Below are positions 10,244-21,500 of a stretch of 64,000 nucleotides of DNA, piece after piece (the stretch's first letter is position 1; each line of letters starts with the position of its first letter). The stretch comes from Symbiodinium microadriaticum. Lineage: Eukaryota > Sar > Dinophyceae > Suessiales > Symbiodiniaceae. The notes beneath the pieces are model-generated. The model made no database searches. It was not told the origin of the DNA and saw only the letters and a list, made by a program, of their open reading frames with translations. The stretch spans positions 41,668 to 105,667 of the forward strand of contig LSRX01000322.1 in NCBI GenBank assembly GCA_001939145.1. The letters run 5' to 3'. The translations under genes were made by a program, and so were the position numbers.

Positions 10244-13200
10244 GCAGGCACTCAAAGATGCGGAAATATCTCATGCAGCGGCTCTATGCTATCGGCTGCT
10301 ATCGGTGCATAGAGCCAGACCTGCTCATCCTATCTGTGGAGCTCGAGGCAACTGCAGCAGAAGAGCTAGACATGCCAGGGCCACAGTCAGAAATCACTTA
10401 GAACTAAGGTATACTGTAGTTAGTAGAAAGCCGGGCACTTAACTCCAGTTATTTTTTTGAAACTCGTTCATTCGCTGCCTTCCCACTATAGTGTAGCACA
10501 GCATAGCATAGTGTAACATACTATAGTAGTATCGTCTATTCTGGTATGATATAGTATTATGGTATGAAATACGGAAATCTTTAGTATCGTATAGTGTAGT
10601 ATAGCGTAGTGAGGTGGTGCAGTATCGTCTACTACGGTAGAACTTAGTATAATGTACCAGTAGCATAGCACTGTCTAAACTAGCCTACTCTCCTCGAGTA
10701 AGGTATGGCATGTATTGCAGGACAATGTAGGATAACATATGATAGTTTCGGAATGTAAAGTCTACTATCGCACGGAAGAGTATAGCACAGCAGAGCAAAG
10801 TATAGCATATTGTGCTATACTATAGCATACTGTAGTATTTAGTGCAGCGTAGTGTAATCTAGTGTAGTATAGTACAGGTTAGTATAAGAATCGAAAGTAT
10901 AGTTTAGCTCAGTTCAATACAGTATCAACAGTAGTATATTGTAGTATAGCAAGTCACAGTCTAGTACTAGTATTGTCTTGCATCGAATTGTATCGTAGAA
11001 GACTCAGATAATGCACAGCCGAAAAGAGTTTAGAGTATGCACGATGCCGTGCAGTCCGGTTCTATTTTCCGGAACGCCCTAAACCCTAATTTGCGGCTTC
11101 AATCACCCATTCACCCTTGCAAGATGCTAGGGCTCATGGGTCCGGCGCGGTCATGATAAACCCTAAACAGGTCGCTCGATGAGGTCGAGGGAATCATCCA
11201 TGACCTCTTCAAGAAGTACGACAAGGCATCTTGGCAGGGCTCAGCTCACATTGTGACAATGAGCTGCGAAATTGAAGCAGGCATCGACAGGATCACACAT
11301 AACAAAATAAGTGTGGTATGGCACTATAGCAGGTCTACAGCTGTGGCTGTAACTATATCAATGACCACTAAGACTGAACAGCACTGCTGGCCAGGATGGA
11401 AGCCAATTCCTGGACCCCGCAGAGTTTAAGTCTTTGATGGAAGACTTGCAGCCGACTCCTAAGACGCTGCCGGGCAAGACCGTCTTGTCTTCATTTTCGG
11501 GCTCCCTACTGCTCGTCCCAATGTGGGTTTAGCGGGGTTCACCATTTTCTGAAATTCCCATGTGCACAATATGTGAAGGAGCATGCAAGATGATAGCTAG
11601 GAGTATCTCGTCTCTCGAACATCGCCTACAGCTCTAAACCCACCAGTTGGTATCTTAAACCCTGTTGACCTAACCAACTCAATAAGGACCCCTACCTATA
11701 GTCTCCATTGTAGTTCCTTTTTGAGGCTACTTTATAGGATCCTGAATGCAAAACTGGCTGAGGAAATCATAGTAAGGAACCCTGAAGGAGCAGGTTCTTT
11801 AGGGTCCAGGTAAATCTTCAGCAAAGCGGGACCTTGGCTTGTCATGTGCTTGGCTCCCCTGCGAGGCAGCGGCTGGATTTTCCCAAGGACGAGATACTCC
11901 TCTTCTTGGCTGAGGCTCTCAAAGCGCAAGGGGAAACTTATATAGGGTGGTGCAGGGTTTCGGCTGCAGGCTTGTGGTTCTACTGTCGAAGCCTCCCCGT
12001 GTGCAGGCGGACATGAATGCGGACGGAATGATCGAGTACGAGGACTCGAACCTGCAGAGAGCATCAGATGCCCCGGGACGTCGGAGGGTAAGTCGCACAC
12101 CAAAGGCAGACGTGCTTGCTGTTTGGGGCTGCAGGAGTTTATCCCGTTGGCCTTGCAGATCATCCAGGGCATGTGAGCCTGGCCAGTCTACTTGATGTGT
12201 CGCAGGTCGTCTGTATGTATGTCAATGTATGTATGTGTGTATGTATGTATGTATGTATGTATGTATGTCTGTGTATGCAAGTATGTATACAATTCGAATA
12301 TTGTGGATACAAATGTATCCGGATTACTATGTATACTATACTGCGCTTCGTTGCGAGCTTTGTCAGCATGGTCTGGACAGGGAGCCGTCTGTGCACCAGG
12401 TACGCCAAGAAGCGACTCGAGCAGCACATCGCAAGATCCTTATCCTTTGCTTATGCTGGTGCTGAGCCTCACGCTTATGCTTGTGCTTGTGCTTGTGCTT
12501 ATGCTGATGCACGCATGCATGCATGGATTGCAATGGATGTGTGATTGTTTGCTGTCCACTGCACTCCACTCACATTTGCGAAACATGTGAGTGTGTGGGC
12601 ACATGAACATGATGTCTGCATGTATATATGTATGTACGCATGCACGTCTGAGCACGACAATCCGATTCGGATGCATACTACCTTATATAAAGGCGTAGAG
12701 GGAATACAGAGGGGTGATCTGCGGTTCAGAGTTGTTGCTTTATTAATCATATGACCACTGCCGAGTCCGATGTGGACCTCCAAGCGGAAGAGCTCCTCGT
12801 CCATGGAATGTCCAGGGAGGCGCGTTCCAAAGCGGAATGCTACTTAATTAGCTCTGATGGTCCTTAGAGAAGAAGAGCAGCAAGCCTCGATGCTACGAAG
12901 AAGATCTCTGAGATGCAAGAGCCAGATAGGCGATCTGGAAATGCCCTAGCATTTTACTAAATTTTACTCCTTGACCTCACGATTGATTCTGCAGCCCTCG
13001 ACATTATGAAGTTCTCAACTTTCAATCTTGGACCCTAAGCCCTTTCCTGATCTACTGGATCCTTGCCAGGAGTTGACCTCCCTGGTCGGAAGCATGTTTG
13101 AGCGCATGGACGAGGCGTTGCTTGACATAAGACGCAGCTTCCTAGAGTCTTGCCTGTAAACTCCTTCGTGCCAGGAGACTTTGTGCCTTCAGTCATGTCC

Positions 13201-16200
13201 CTGCATCCTGCAACCGCCAAAAGTTGGGGGCGACACCCGCAAAGCCTGAAACAGCTCAAACTGCAGGACCGCAGTGGGCAGCTGAACAAGCAGGCCTTTC
13301 ATATTCCGCTGCATTTCTGCCTCCTTCTGCAACTGGCAACTACCAGTCCTGCTTACTGCCACTGCTGCTGCTGCTGCTGCTGCTGCTGCTACTACTACTA
13401 CTACTGCTGCTACTGCTACTGCTACTGCTACTGCTACTGCTACGACTACCACTCCTACCACGGCTGCCAAAACCATCACCAGTACTGCTGCCACTCTCAC
13501 TCCTCCCGCTCCCTCCCACTCCAACTCCTACCGCTGCTGCTGCTATTGCTACTGCTAGTACGAAGACTACGGCGATGGCCACGGCTACTGGTGGCTGCTT
13601 CTGTTGTCACCTCCACCTTCAGACCTCCTTCGCCCTTTTCGTCATTCTGCGGCTCTAGCATCACGGAAGCCTGGACTGGCATGGGCAAATCGGAGCTGTG
13701 AGCCTTCCCGTGATTGAGTTTACAGGCCGTCCTAGGTGACGGTGACGCATGGGACACGACCTGAATGCAACGCAGGGCGTTGTCACTCCATGATGGCCCA
13801 TGTAGTTTAGGAGACTGTGAATATTCAACTGAAGGTCCACTTGTGCAAAATCGCCCCGATCTCACCAAAACGCTTCACTTGGGAGCTTTATCTTCGGTAC
13901 ATTCAATATCCTGCACTGCGAAAGGAGGTTAGTCCGGGCACACAGGGTTCAGGTTGTGCAGTCCATCCTAAACCGCAGAAGAAAAATGCCACCAAACTGC
14001 CAGGAATTCGTGACGGCACTAACCTCCATGGAACTCGGGCCTGGTTCCCAGATCATCTGCTTTGCAGTCGGAGCGTCGGCTTAGAGCCGGACTTGCCAGG
14101 TGCTGTCACCTTACATCTTTAGGGTTTAGGGCTCGGGGTGACTCATATTATCGAGATCCGATCGATTCAATCCCGAACAGCCCGGGATCAGGACTTATGC
14201 AGAATACTACTGGTGGTGCTAGCTTGCTTGCAAGCACTAGCATGATAACTGTGTCTGAAAGAGAGTCTACAGCAGGACAGACCCGGGAGCATACAGCCCT
14301 TGTTGCAAGGTACCCAAGACCTTGATGCTTTAACCGTCATGCCCCACAGTAGTTTTTTTTACATAGTACTTATAGTAGTGATGAGTACTATAATAAGTAC
14401 TTTTAGTACTATCTTCTGCTGTGGTCTGGGGAATCAAAGTTGACTGGTATCGAGCCTGCCTGCTGGTGGGGCAGGTGAAAAGGAATGTCTTGGCGTCCTC
14501 GCCATTGAATGATATTGAATGGAGCGTAGCCTCGTCATAGTATAACAAAGTATGAAACGTATACTATGGTAGATTATAACATTTGAGTATCATTGCTACT
14601 ATTGTTGCTATTATAATGAACATTATACCTACAACATTATTGCATACTCTGGTACATTATATTTGTATATGACAGTATGCTATAGTACATATGGTGGTAT
14701 ATGATCCATGATCTCCTTCAAGGTTTTTGAAGTTTGCCAGACTACCCAGGCTGACCCGGCGAGAGATCAATGCCATCATGTTCCAGGTGGATCAGGCACG
14801 AATGATTCCGCCTTTATGTAGACTTCAGGGCCCTTTTGTACATACCATCATCCTCAAGAACGTCATAATCGTCACCATCACTGTCATTATTACCACCATC
14901 TTCATGACAAAAGGGAATTGTGTATGTGCACCATGCATGTATTTGTGTTTCCCTGTGTTCCTGGAGCCAACGTCAGCAAAGGACACGAGAACTGTTTGTT
15001 CTTCCCATCCATGGTTTTCCCTGATTACCGGTGTGTAAATCTGTCCACCTTCCCCCTGATTCCACAAATGAAAGGGATCATCCATGCATCTGCACAGTCT
15101 GCTGTGCCTCTATATGCTCAATCTGCTCTTCTATCAACGAGAATGTAGCCCTAGTGTGGAATATGATACGTACACAACTGTCCGGCATGGTTCCAAGAAT
15201 CCTCGAACGGAGAAGCTCCTGAAGCCGACCCCCCTCGGCGGAACATCGCCTGCAACAACTTATGCTTCGACCCGAACCGAAAAGCCCAAAAGCTTCTTGC
15301 TTTTAATTCGACTCCTACAGTATGACAGGACCAGGATGGCAATGTCTCCTACAGAGAGTTTGTGCCCTTCGCTTTTGACTTGCTGCAGAAGATGGCGTCG
15401 CAGAGAGCTTAGACACAGAGTAGGGGCTTTTTGACAGACACCCATTCAGGGGCCTCAGAGGGTCAGTAGTAGGTCTATCAGCACATGTACCCGTTTGTGA
15501 CCAGCTTGTTTTGGCATCCGATAGGCGGATTTCAGGCTTGGGCCTTTAAGGCGGTGATCAGCTAAACCACGACAGCAGACGGAAGTTTCCCAAAACTGCG
15601 GACCGCATCGCAAAACCTAGACAGACAAAGGACCCCTGAAAACCGGATCCCCACCTTTGTGATCGCGATTGCAAGTCAGCATCGTATGGAGAACCCCCTA
15701 AAAAACAAACCCTAAACCCTAAACCAACCCTCGCGGAGCCTGGCGAAGCTAAAAGCCTAAGCCCTCCCGGGGCCCCTAAACCCTGAGCCCTTAAACGAAG
15801 GCCCTTGTCATAGAACGCCATCAGTGGGTTCAAATTGCCAGACCTCTATACCAATTGTTTCCCTGCCATGGGATCTATACTATAGATCCCATTACAGGGA
15901 GACCCTTGGTGTAGAGCTCTTGTCGAACCCATTCAAGGAAGACCCTTATCATAGAACCCCTCATGGCCACTAAACCCTCAACCCCTAAACCCCTAAACCC
16001 TAAAACCCCTAAAACCCCCTAAAACCCCCAAAACCCCTAAACCATCGAGCCCTCACCAAAAACCGGGGGCCCCTAATAAGGCATCCTTAAAGCTTTAGAC
16101 AAAGCTCCCCCCGCCCCTCCCTCCGAGGCTTCGACTCTTAGAGTCGGAGCTCGAGAACGATGAGCTGGCCCAGTTCATCTTGGACCTCTTCAAGGCCAAG

Positions 16201-18584
16201 GCGCGAAGCTCAAGGTCACCCCCTATATAGAAGCCCCCCCCCCAAAAAAAGAAAGAGAGCGAGAGCCCTAAACCCGAAGCCCGAAGCCCTATGATAACTT
16301 CTACGATACCCCCCCTTAGAAAAAAAGGGACCCTGTTAAGCCCTGAAAGCCGGATATAAACAGGATATAGGGGGGGGGGCATCTAGGGGTCTGCGGGGCG
16401 TCCAACACCACTGCAACTATCCCTTGCTAGAGCCTAGGTAGTATGGTCCCGTATGGTGCCTAAATAATGACCAATACTATTTTGGTGGCTCCTTACTGTA
16501 ATTATCGCATAGTGCACCCCAAAGCCCTATTCTAAGTATCAAGGCCCCTGTATTAGGTACCCACTGTAAAGGACCATATGGCCTCTATCAAGGGGTACTT
16601 GGGGCATGCTGGCTCGTGCACCCTGTGAAACATTTATACGTCTTTGTGTCTAGCATGTGGATAACGAACATAGCTATAAGTATGCATATGGGCATGCGTA
16701 TGCATATGTTAGTTTTAGACATACACACAATGATTGGAGCTCATACTTGGGACGGATAGAGACGCACAAGGGCGCACACACGCACAGACACATGTATGCG
16801 TTTCACTGCCGTCGCCTGAAGCTCTGACAGGACACCGAGATGACGGGCCTGCTCGGCCTGGACGACATGCGGGACTTGCTGCATCAGGCCGGAGGGGCTC
16901 TCGGAGGTGAGAGTTGGGGGCTGACCTCGGCGTGTTTCGCCGCGTGGATTCGGCTCGATGTGGCTGAGAGCCCGTGATTTCCAGGGGATGTAATCGCAGT
17001 GCTGCAGTCCTGCAGTGGCAATCCTCTAGAGGGAGATGTGTAGGACACAGATTGTCTTAAACATCCTTCTCATGCAGCTATCTGCACAGGCGATGCTGGG
17101 ACTGACCCGCATGCAGATCTACACCGTTCTTAGTGAGGCCGAGGCGGGGCCTCGTGCAGGGTTTTTTTCAGGTGCTCTTCGAGTCTCCTCGATCTGTCTT
17201 GGAGAGGGTGCATGTTCGACTGGTGCTTTCGTTTGGAGGTGTGAAAGATAACAGTTAATCATAATCACGATAATATATTCATAGTAACAATTATAACGGC
17301 AATAACCATAGTAATCACTCTGTTCGTGGATGCCTGGAAAAGGCAAATTGCTCAAACAAGCAGAGGTCAACGCGGACAACCTGATCTCCTACGCGAGCTT
17401 CGTTCCCCGAGCAGCCTGGGCCCTAAGCGAGCCGTTTTGGACAATTCATAATAATACAAATAGTAATAAAAAATATTATATAAGAGGGGCCCGGGCCACT
17501 CTCGGCTTTGCGGCGAATTTGGCTCGAAATTAGGTAGTGGTGTTCATGGGCTGGAGATGCTGGAGATGATGGAAGCTGCGGCAGAGGGGGTACTGATGAT
17601 ACTGGCAGTGGCCATGGAGTCCCAAGCAGCATCTCATTGAAAGGTTGGTCTCATCCGCTCCATGCTGTCCTTCGAGATCCTGGGCTGCAAGCTACTATAG
17701 TAGCAGAGTTAAAAGCCACCCAACGGTCTTTCGCTGTCTGTGCCGCACTCTTCATGTTGCACACTGGAAAGCTAAACGGTCAGATGTCTCGGGGCGGATG
17801 CTGCTGCGGGACGTGCTTCGTCCACCAAGGAAGGCCATCGTGAAGAACGACTCAGTCGCGCAGGCTCCAATCTGCCTGCTTTTCTGGTGGGGCTGCTCTG
17901 ACTTCTGGCATGTGTCTTCAGCGTATCGTCGCGGAGCAATTGTGCCTTTGTGGTTCGAGTCTCTTCAAGAAATCGCTCTGATACCACTAAGACATAACTT
18001 AACTGCAGTGCAGCTGCGCATACTATCGCACTATCTCTTGCATATCAGAAGATGTTGTATCAGTTCATTATGTGTTGTGTAGGATGGCATGTTATATTAT
18101 AGTATAGTATATATGATTGCCTTAGTTACGCAGCTCTTCGGACATGGCTTTGCCCTCTCGCCTGTAGCAGGACGAGGAGAAGTTCTACTCGATTTTGGAC
18201 GAGGCCATGCACCTCCTCAGATGTCGGGCTCCCTTGGGCTTTGGGAGCCAGGGCTCCGGGCTCCTGTTGAGACGTTTGTTGACGAAGAAACGGGCGATGA
18301 CAGCGCCCTGAAGAAATCATCATATTCGCAAGAGCCATCAGACGGGGATCAATGCAGTCAGTGGGGCTGAGGCTGAGCACCTAGCAGTTCTGTGCAACTC
18401 GCCCCACCTTATACTTAAAATCGAAAACCCCAAACCCTAATCTCTCCAAACCCTAAACTTACCAAACCCTAAACCCCTAAAAAGCCCTACACCCCGAAGC
18501 CCCATGAACCCGAACCCGGAGTCAGCAGGCCTTCGCAGGCTCTACCGTCCTACCCCTGGCAGACGTGATGACCCGGCTCTCCAG
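9995..18584 (+). CDS. RIIa-domain, multi-EF-hand calcium-binding protein (about 22 exons, 3' end unresolved)
   Basis: Exon model from motif continuity and phase: 9995-10098, 10202-10243, 11171-11225, 11395-11447, 11866-11914, 12007-12042, 12135-12172, 12400-12430, 12766-12819, 13070-13114, 13267-13293, 14004-14038, 14750-14795, 15329-15394, 16144-16200, 16831-16887, 17090-17143, 17366-17413, 17644-17683, 17784-17833, 18171-18203, 18529-about 18584. This gives roughly 358 residues: an N-terminal RIIa dimerisation/docking domain, then six EF-hands and a degenerate seventh. RIIa domains bind amphipathic helices of A-kinase anchoring proteins and are common in flagellar radial-spoke and sheath proteins, so a Ca2+-responsive axonemal role is inferred. 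Proposed donors are GC at nearly every intron, GT after exons 1 and 7, GA after exon 6. Every listed join keeps the reading phase up to exon 21; the exon 8/9 acceptor and the end of exon 22 are the weakest points. The last exons and the stop are not identified. Confidence 0.75.
10490..10990. repeat. AT-rich degenerate ATAGTATAGT-like repeat inside intron 2
   Basis: About 500 bp built from variants of GTATAGTATAGT and AGCATAGTGTA. Similar sequence lies at 14540-14700, 18090-18115, 18715-18755 and 63800-63930. It carries no stable period and no gene. Confidence 0.7.
11171..11447 (+). CDS. exons 3-4: EF-hand 1
   Basis: Exon 3 gives SLDEVEGIIHDLFKKYDK and exon 4 gives DGSQFLDPAEFKSLMEDL. Across the GC-AG intron the 12-residue loop reads D-K-D-G-S-Q-F-L-D-P-A-E, with acidic residues at 1, 3 and 12 and Leu at 8; the usual Gly at 6 is Gln. 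The entering and leaving helices are clear. Confidence 0.8.
11866..12172 (+). CDS. exons 5-7: EF-hand 2
   Basis: QRLDFPKDEILLFLAE joins ADMNADGMIEYE and then EFIPLALQIIQG. The loop D-M-N-A-D-G-M-I-E-Y-E-E is canonical. The intron after exon 5 starts GC (11915), the one after exon 6 starts GA (12043), and exon 7 ends at a GT donor (12173). A GA-AG intron is unusual outside dinoflagellates. Confidence 0.8.
12213..12275. repeat. (TATG)n microsatellite in intron 7
   Basis: TATG/TGTA units between exons 7 and 8 of the EF-hand gene. Confidence 0.9.
12400..14038 (+). CDS. exons 8-12: linker and EF-hand 3 with a 27-nt microexon
   Basis: Exon 8 gives YAKKRLEQHI; exon 9 (12766-12819) ends EELLVHGMSRE; exon 10 gives ELTSLVGSMFERMDE; exon 11 is 27 nt coding DRSGQLNKQ; exon 12 gives EFVTALTSMELG. 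Joined, the loop is D-E-D-R-S-G-Q-L-N-K-Q-E, a full canonical EF-hand split by two introns. The exon 9 acceptor (AG|TCC) lacks the usual G after AG and is the weakest junction. Confidence 0.75.
13360..13446. repeat. (CTG)n and (CTACTG)n tract in intron 11
   Basis: Triplet tract between the 27-nt microexon and exon 12; the long open frames here come from the repeat. Confidence 0.9.
14750..15394 (+). CDS. exons 13-14: EF-hand 4
   Basis: LTRREINAIMFQVDQ joins DQDGNVSYREFVPFAFDLL across a GC-AG intron (14796-15328). The loop D-Q-D-Q-D-G-N-V-S-Y-R-E is the best EF-hand in the gene, with all ligand positions present. Exon 12 ends with two bases that combine with the first base of exon 13 to read Gly-Leu-Thr, a common start of the pairing helix. 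Confidence 0.85.
15700..16070. repeat. interstitial CCCTAAA-like array in intron 14
   Basis: Degenerate AAACCCTAAACCCCTAAA blocks at 15705-15725, 15770-15795 and 15965-16060. The units are C-rich on the plus strand, unlike the G-rich arrays at 6205-6290 and 58255-58275. Confidence 0.85.
15860..15901. repeat. imperfect palindrome
   Basis: TCCCTG-x3-TGGGATCTATA meets its reverse complement TATAGATCCCA-x3-CAGGGA. It may be a short fold-back element in intron 14. Confidence 0.65.
16144..16887 (+). CDS. exons 15-16: EF-hand 5 (divergent)
   Basis: SELENDELAQFILDLFKAK joins DTEMTGLLGLDDMRDLLHQ. The loop D-T-E-M-T-G-L-L-G-L-D-D keeps acidic residues at 1, 3 and 12, Gly at 6 and Leu at 8, but position 5 is Thr, so Ca2+ affinity may be low. 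Confidence 0.7.
16463..16562. mobile_element. MITE-like element, family 2
   Basis: The CCTTACTGTAATTATCGCAT segment and the CCCTATTCTAAGTATCAAGG end match the element at 62824-62931. The left terminal repeat is degraded. No protein is encoded. Confidence 0.6.
17090..17413 (+). CDS. exons 17-18: EF-hand 6 (degenerate loop)
   Basis: AMLGLTRMQIYTVLSEAE joins VNADNLISYASFVPRA. Loop E-V-N-A-D-N-L-I-S-Y-A-S lacks Gly at 6 and the acidic residue at 12, so it probably does not bind Ca2+. It is paired with EF-hand 5 in the same way as hands 3 and 4. Confidence 0.7.
17644..18584 (+). CDS. exons 19-22: C-terminal region, possible seventh EF-hand
   Basis: VGLIRSMLSFEIL joins DVSGRMLLRDVLRPPRK (phase 1 codon G|AT), then DEEKFYSILDE and AFAGSTVLPLADVMTRLS. 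The D-V-S-G-R-M-L-L-R-D segment resembles a shortened EF loop. A further candidate exon starts at 18861 (DLQLGVTGGQSFERIF), but its phase does not fit exon 22, so a piece is missing. Confidence 0.5.
18418..18500. repeat. interstitial CCCTAAA-like array
   Basis: Repeated CCCTAA/CCCTAAA units with interruptions in the intron before exon 22. Confidence 0.85.
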
Positions 18585-21500
18585 GCCAGAGTCTTGGAGT
18601 GCTTACAAAATATTGCTAGTATTATGATTACGATTATTATTACGACTGTTGTTAGTATTCATGATTGTCATTAATATCTTTATTGCTTTTGTATCAGTTC
18701 ATATTGTACTGTACTCTGTTATGCTGAATTATAACAGAGTATATAGTATAGTTAAGGCCACTGCCGTCACCCCGCTCTAATCGTTGTTTGCTTTGAGGGC
18801 TTTTGGTTGTAGGCCGTCGGAACAGAAGCAAGCATCAGTGTAGCAATCAAATGCTTTCAGGATCTGCAGCTAGGGGTTACGGGCGGGCAAAGCTTCGAGC
18901 GCATATTCTTGGTGGTAGGGGCACTACTGCAAGTTGGGGTCTGGGGCTTGAGGTTGGCATTCGCGTTTTAGGGCGTCATGTCATCTGATTCTTGGATCAG
19001 AAGGCCTACTGCCGTAGTTAGGCCCATCGGGAGAACCGAGAGAATGCATGCCGCTCCCTGCGCCCAGTGCCGCTCTCCTGGATGGAAAGGAGGTCGAAGC
19101 TTGCAGCCGGATGCTGGGTGCGCCAAGCGATGCTGCGGATTCAGTCAGTGCTAACCGGTCCGAACCTAGAGATTCCAGACCTCCCCGAAATCCTCTGTAC
19201 TTGAATCTGCTACTATTCTGTACAGTACGTAGCATCTCAAACGCTCTCCACAATTTGAAGGTGCAAGTCCTGAGAGCGATTCCTGTAGGGGCGTTGTGCA
19301 ACGACGATGAGCTGCCTCTTGCCAACAGTGCATCTTCTCATCATGACAATCATATTATTATATGTAGTGACAAGCACCGGGCAATCGTAGATGAGCAAGA
19401 TAAGCGATGCTGGTAAACAAGCGCGCAGCAGTGAAAGGCCAGCGTAGCAATGCTAGTCACCAACCAGCATAAACACAGCATCGTAGTGATGGCACCGAGG
19501 TGGCAAATGAAGCAGCAATGGCCATAAGTGCAATCTTCAGACAAAATTGTTGATCGTAGCAAGTCTTGTAGAGTCATTTTTGTCAGTTTCTTCAGAACTT
19601 AGAAGAACTGCAGGTACTACCTACCCTGTGGACGAAGTTCCTGTGGAGGAGGCCAGAGAAATTACTGGCAGATCTTTGCCTGTGGCAGCTGGCATTTTAA
19701 CAACTATGCCGCATTTCAGGATCCCCTGCGTATGTTTGGGGCTTTGGGGAAGAGGGTATAGGCTTGTTTCAACTTACTTGCTGTCACGGAGTGTCACGAA
19801 AACAGAAGCTATGAATGGGTGTTTGACGGGTAACGCCGGTACTTCCAAATCAACCTTTTGGTTCGTCGCAGGGTGGCTTCGGAGTGTGATAAACCCCAAG
19901 CCCTATAAAGACCCTAAACGTTCCTTAGAGAGAGCGCCTCAAGTCTCCGTGGCCCCCTCAACAGCTCATAAAATCACCTGCATGTCCCCCCGATGCTGAA
20001 AAGCTGAAATGCAGGCAAAGTCCCAGATCTGGGCTCTGGTGAAGAGCCTGCGCCGCGCCAAATCAGGAGTTTGGGGTTCAGTATAGTGGCTTCGAAGCTT
20101 TGAGGGACTTGTCCAAAGGGGGTTTGGGCCTTGGGGTTTATAGGGTTTAGGGACACTGGACATGGTTTCCTTTCACCTTTAGCTGAACCTCCTGAGCAGG
20201 ATGAAAAAGAATTGGTGGACCTCGTGCGCATGGGTGCGCTGATGCGAATCCGACTCAGCGGACTTTGGGGTGCCCTCATGCCTCAATAGGGCAAGAGCTC
20301 CCGGTAATGCGAAGGCGTCAAACTGACTGCTTTCCAGGTGTCACCCTTTGCACGTGCCAAAGTGTTTCCAGTTTCAGAACAGACGGTGTTATGCTTTGGC
20401 TTTATCCTACTCGCAGGGGACTTATGGTTGAAGAGACGTTTGGTTGAAGGTCTCTGGCTCTGGCAGCTGCAATTCATCGGTTTCACTGGAGTAGTAGAAG
20501 GAGCTGCGAAGCGTGTGAATCATGCAAGGGCTGCATGGGAGCATGTACCCGAACTCCGTTGCCGCATCGACAAAGCTGGCATCCGGGCGAAGAACCTGGG
20601 CTGTTCCACTTTGCAGATTCGAAAGTCTATAGGAGGCTTTAGATGGACCCGTCAGAGGTCCAATCAAGACATGACCACCGAACCAGTAGCAGCCATGGAT
20701 GAGAGGAGCTGAAACCACGGCTCACGCACCTTCTTGATAACCCGTAGACAACTGACTGCTGCAAGAGTCATGCTGGCTTTTCTGAATCCGATGAATGACC
20801 ATATTGCTACTGTCAGGATTATATATTGTCTTATTAGCACCCAGCCGTGGGCAACAGCGGATCTTCACAGTCCCGAGAGCGCCATGGAGCCGGGCTCCAG
20901 CGGCCCCTCAAGAGGCCTTAGCACCAGTCAGCTGCGAATCCCACTCTACAAATAAATATAGCAGCATAACAGCATAACTCTTAAGGCCCTGAAACTGAAC
21001 CCTATAAATCATAAGCTCTTACACCCTTCACTTGAAAAACTCTGGCTTTGTGCGACTTTAGCAGACTTGCGGAGAGGTCCGGGCCGAAGTGGGGAACAGC
21101 GCCAAAGGCCAGCGCTTTGTCGTTTTTGTTCTGGACGCCTTGCACTTTGGGAAGCACGCGGCTTTGGAGTGTTCACGGCTTCGAGCGTTTGGGGCTCTAT
21201 TTTGTGAGAGTGAAGGAAGAAAAGGTTTGTTTTGGACTTGGAGTTGCGAGTACCAGGTACCATACAACTCACAAAAACTGTGGCCCTGAAGCCGCTAAAG
21301 CACTCAATTGAGCTCGATTGAACGAATCTGTGGCAGGTCATGGCTGGGCTTTTTCCGAGGGGTTTCCCTTCTCTCCGCTGTCGCGCACGCGCCCCAGCCT
21401 CCGGGGAGTCAGGCTTTTTTTGTTTAGAGATTTAGGGGTTTAGGGTTCAGGGTTAGAAATTAGGGAGTGCATAGGAGCGCCGCAGCCGGCCTGGCTCAAT

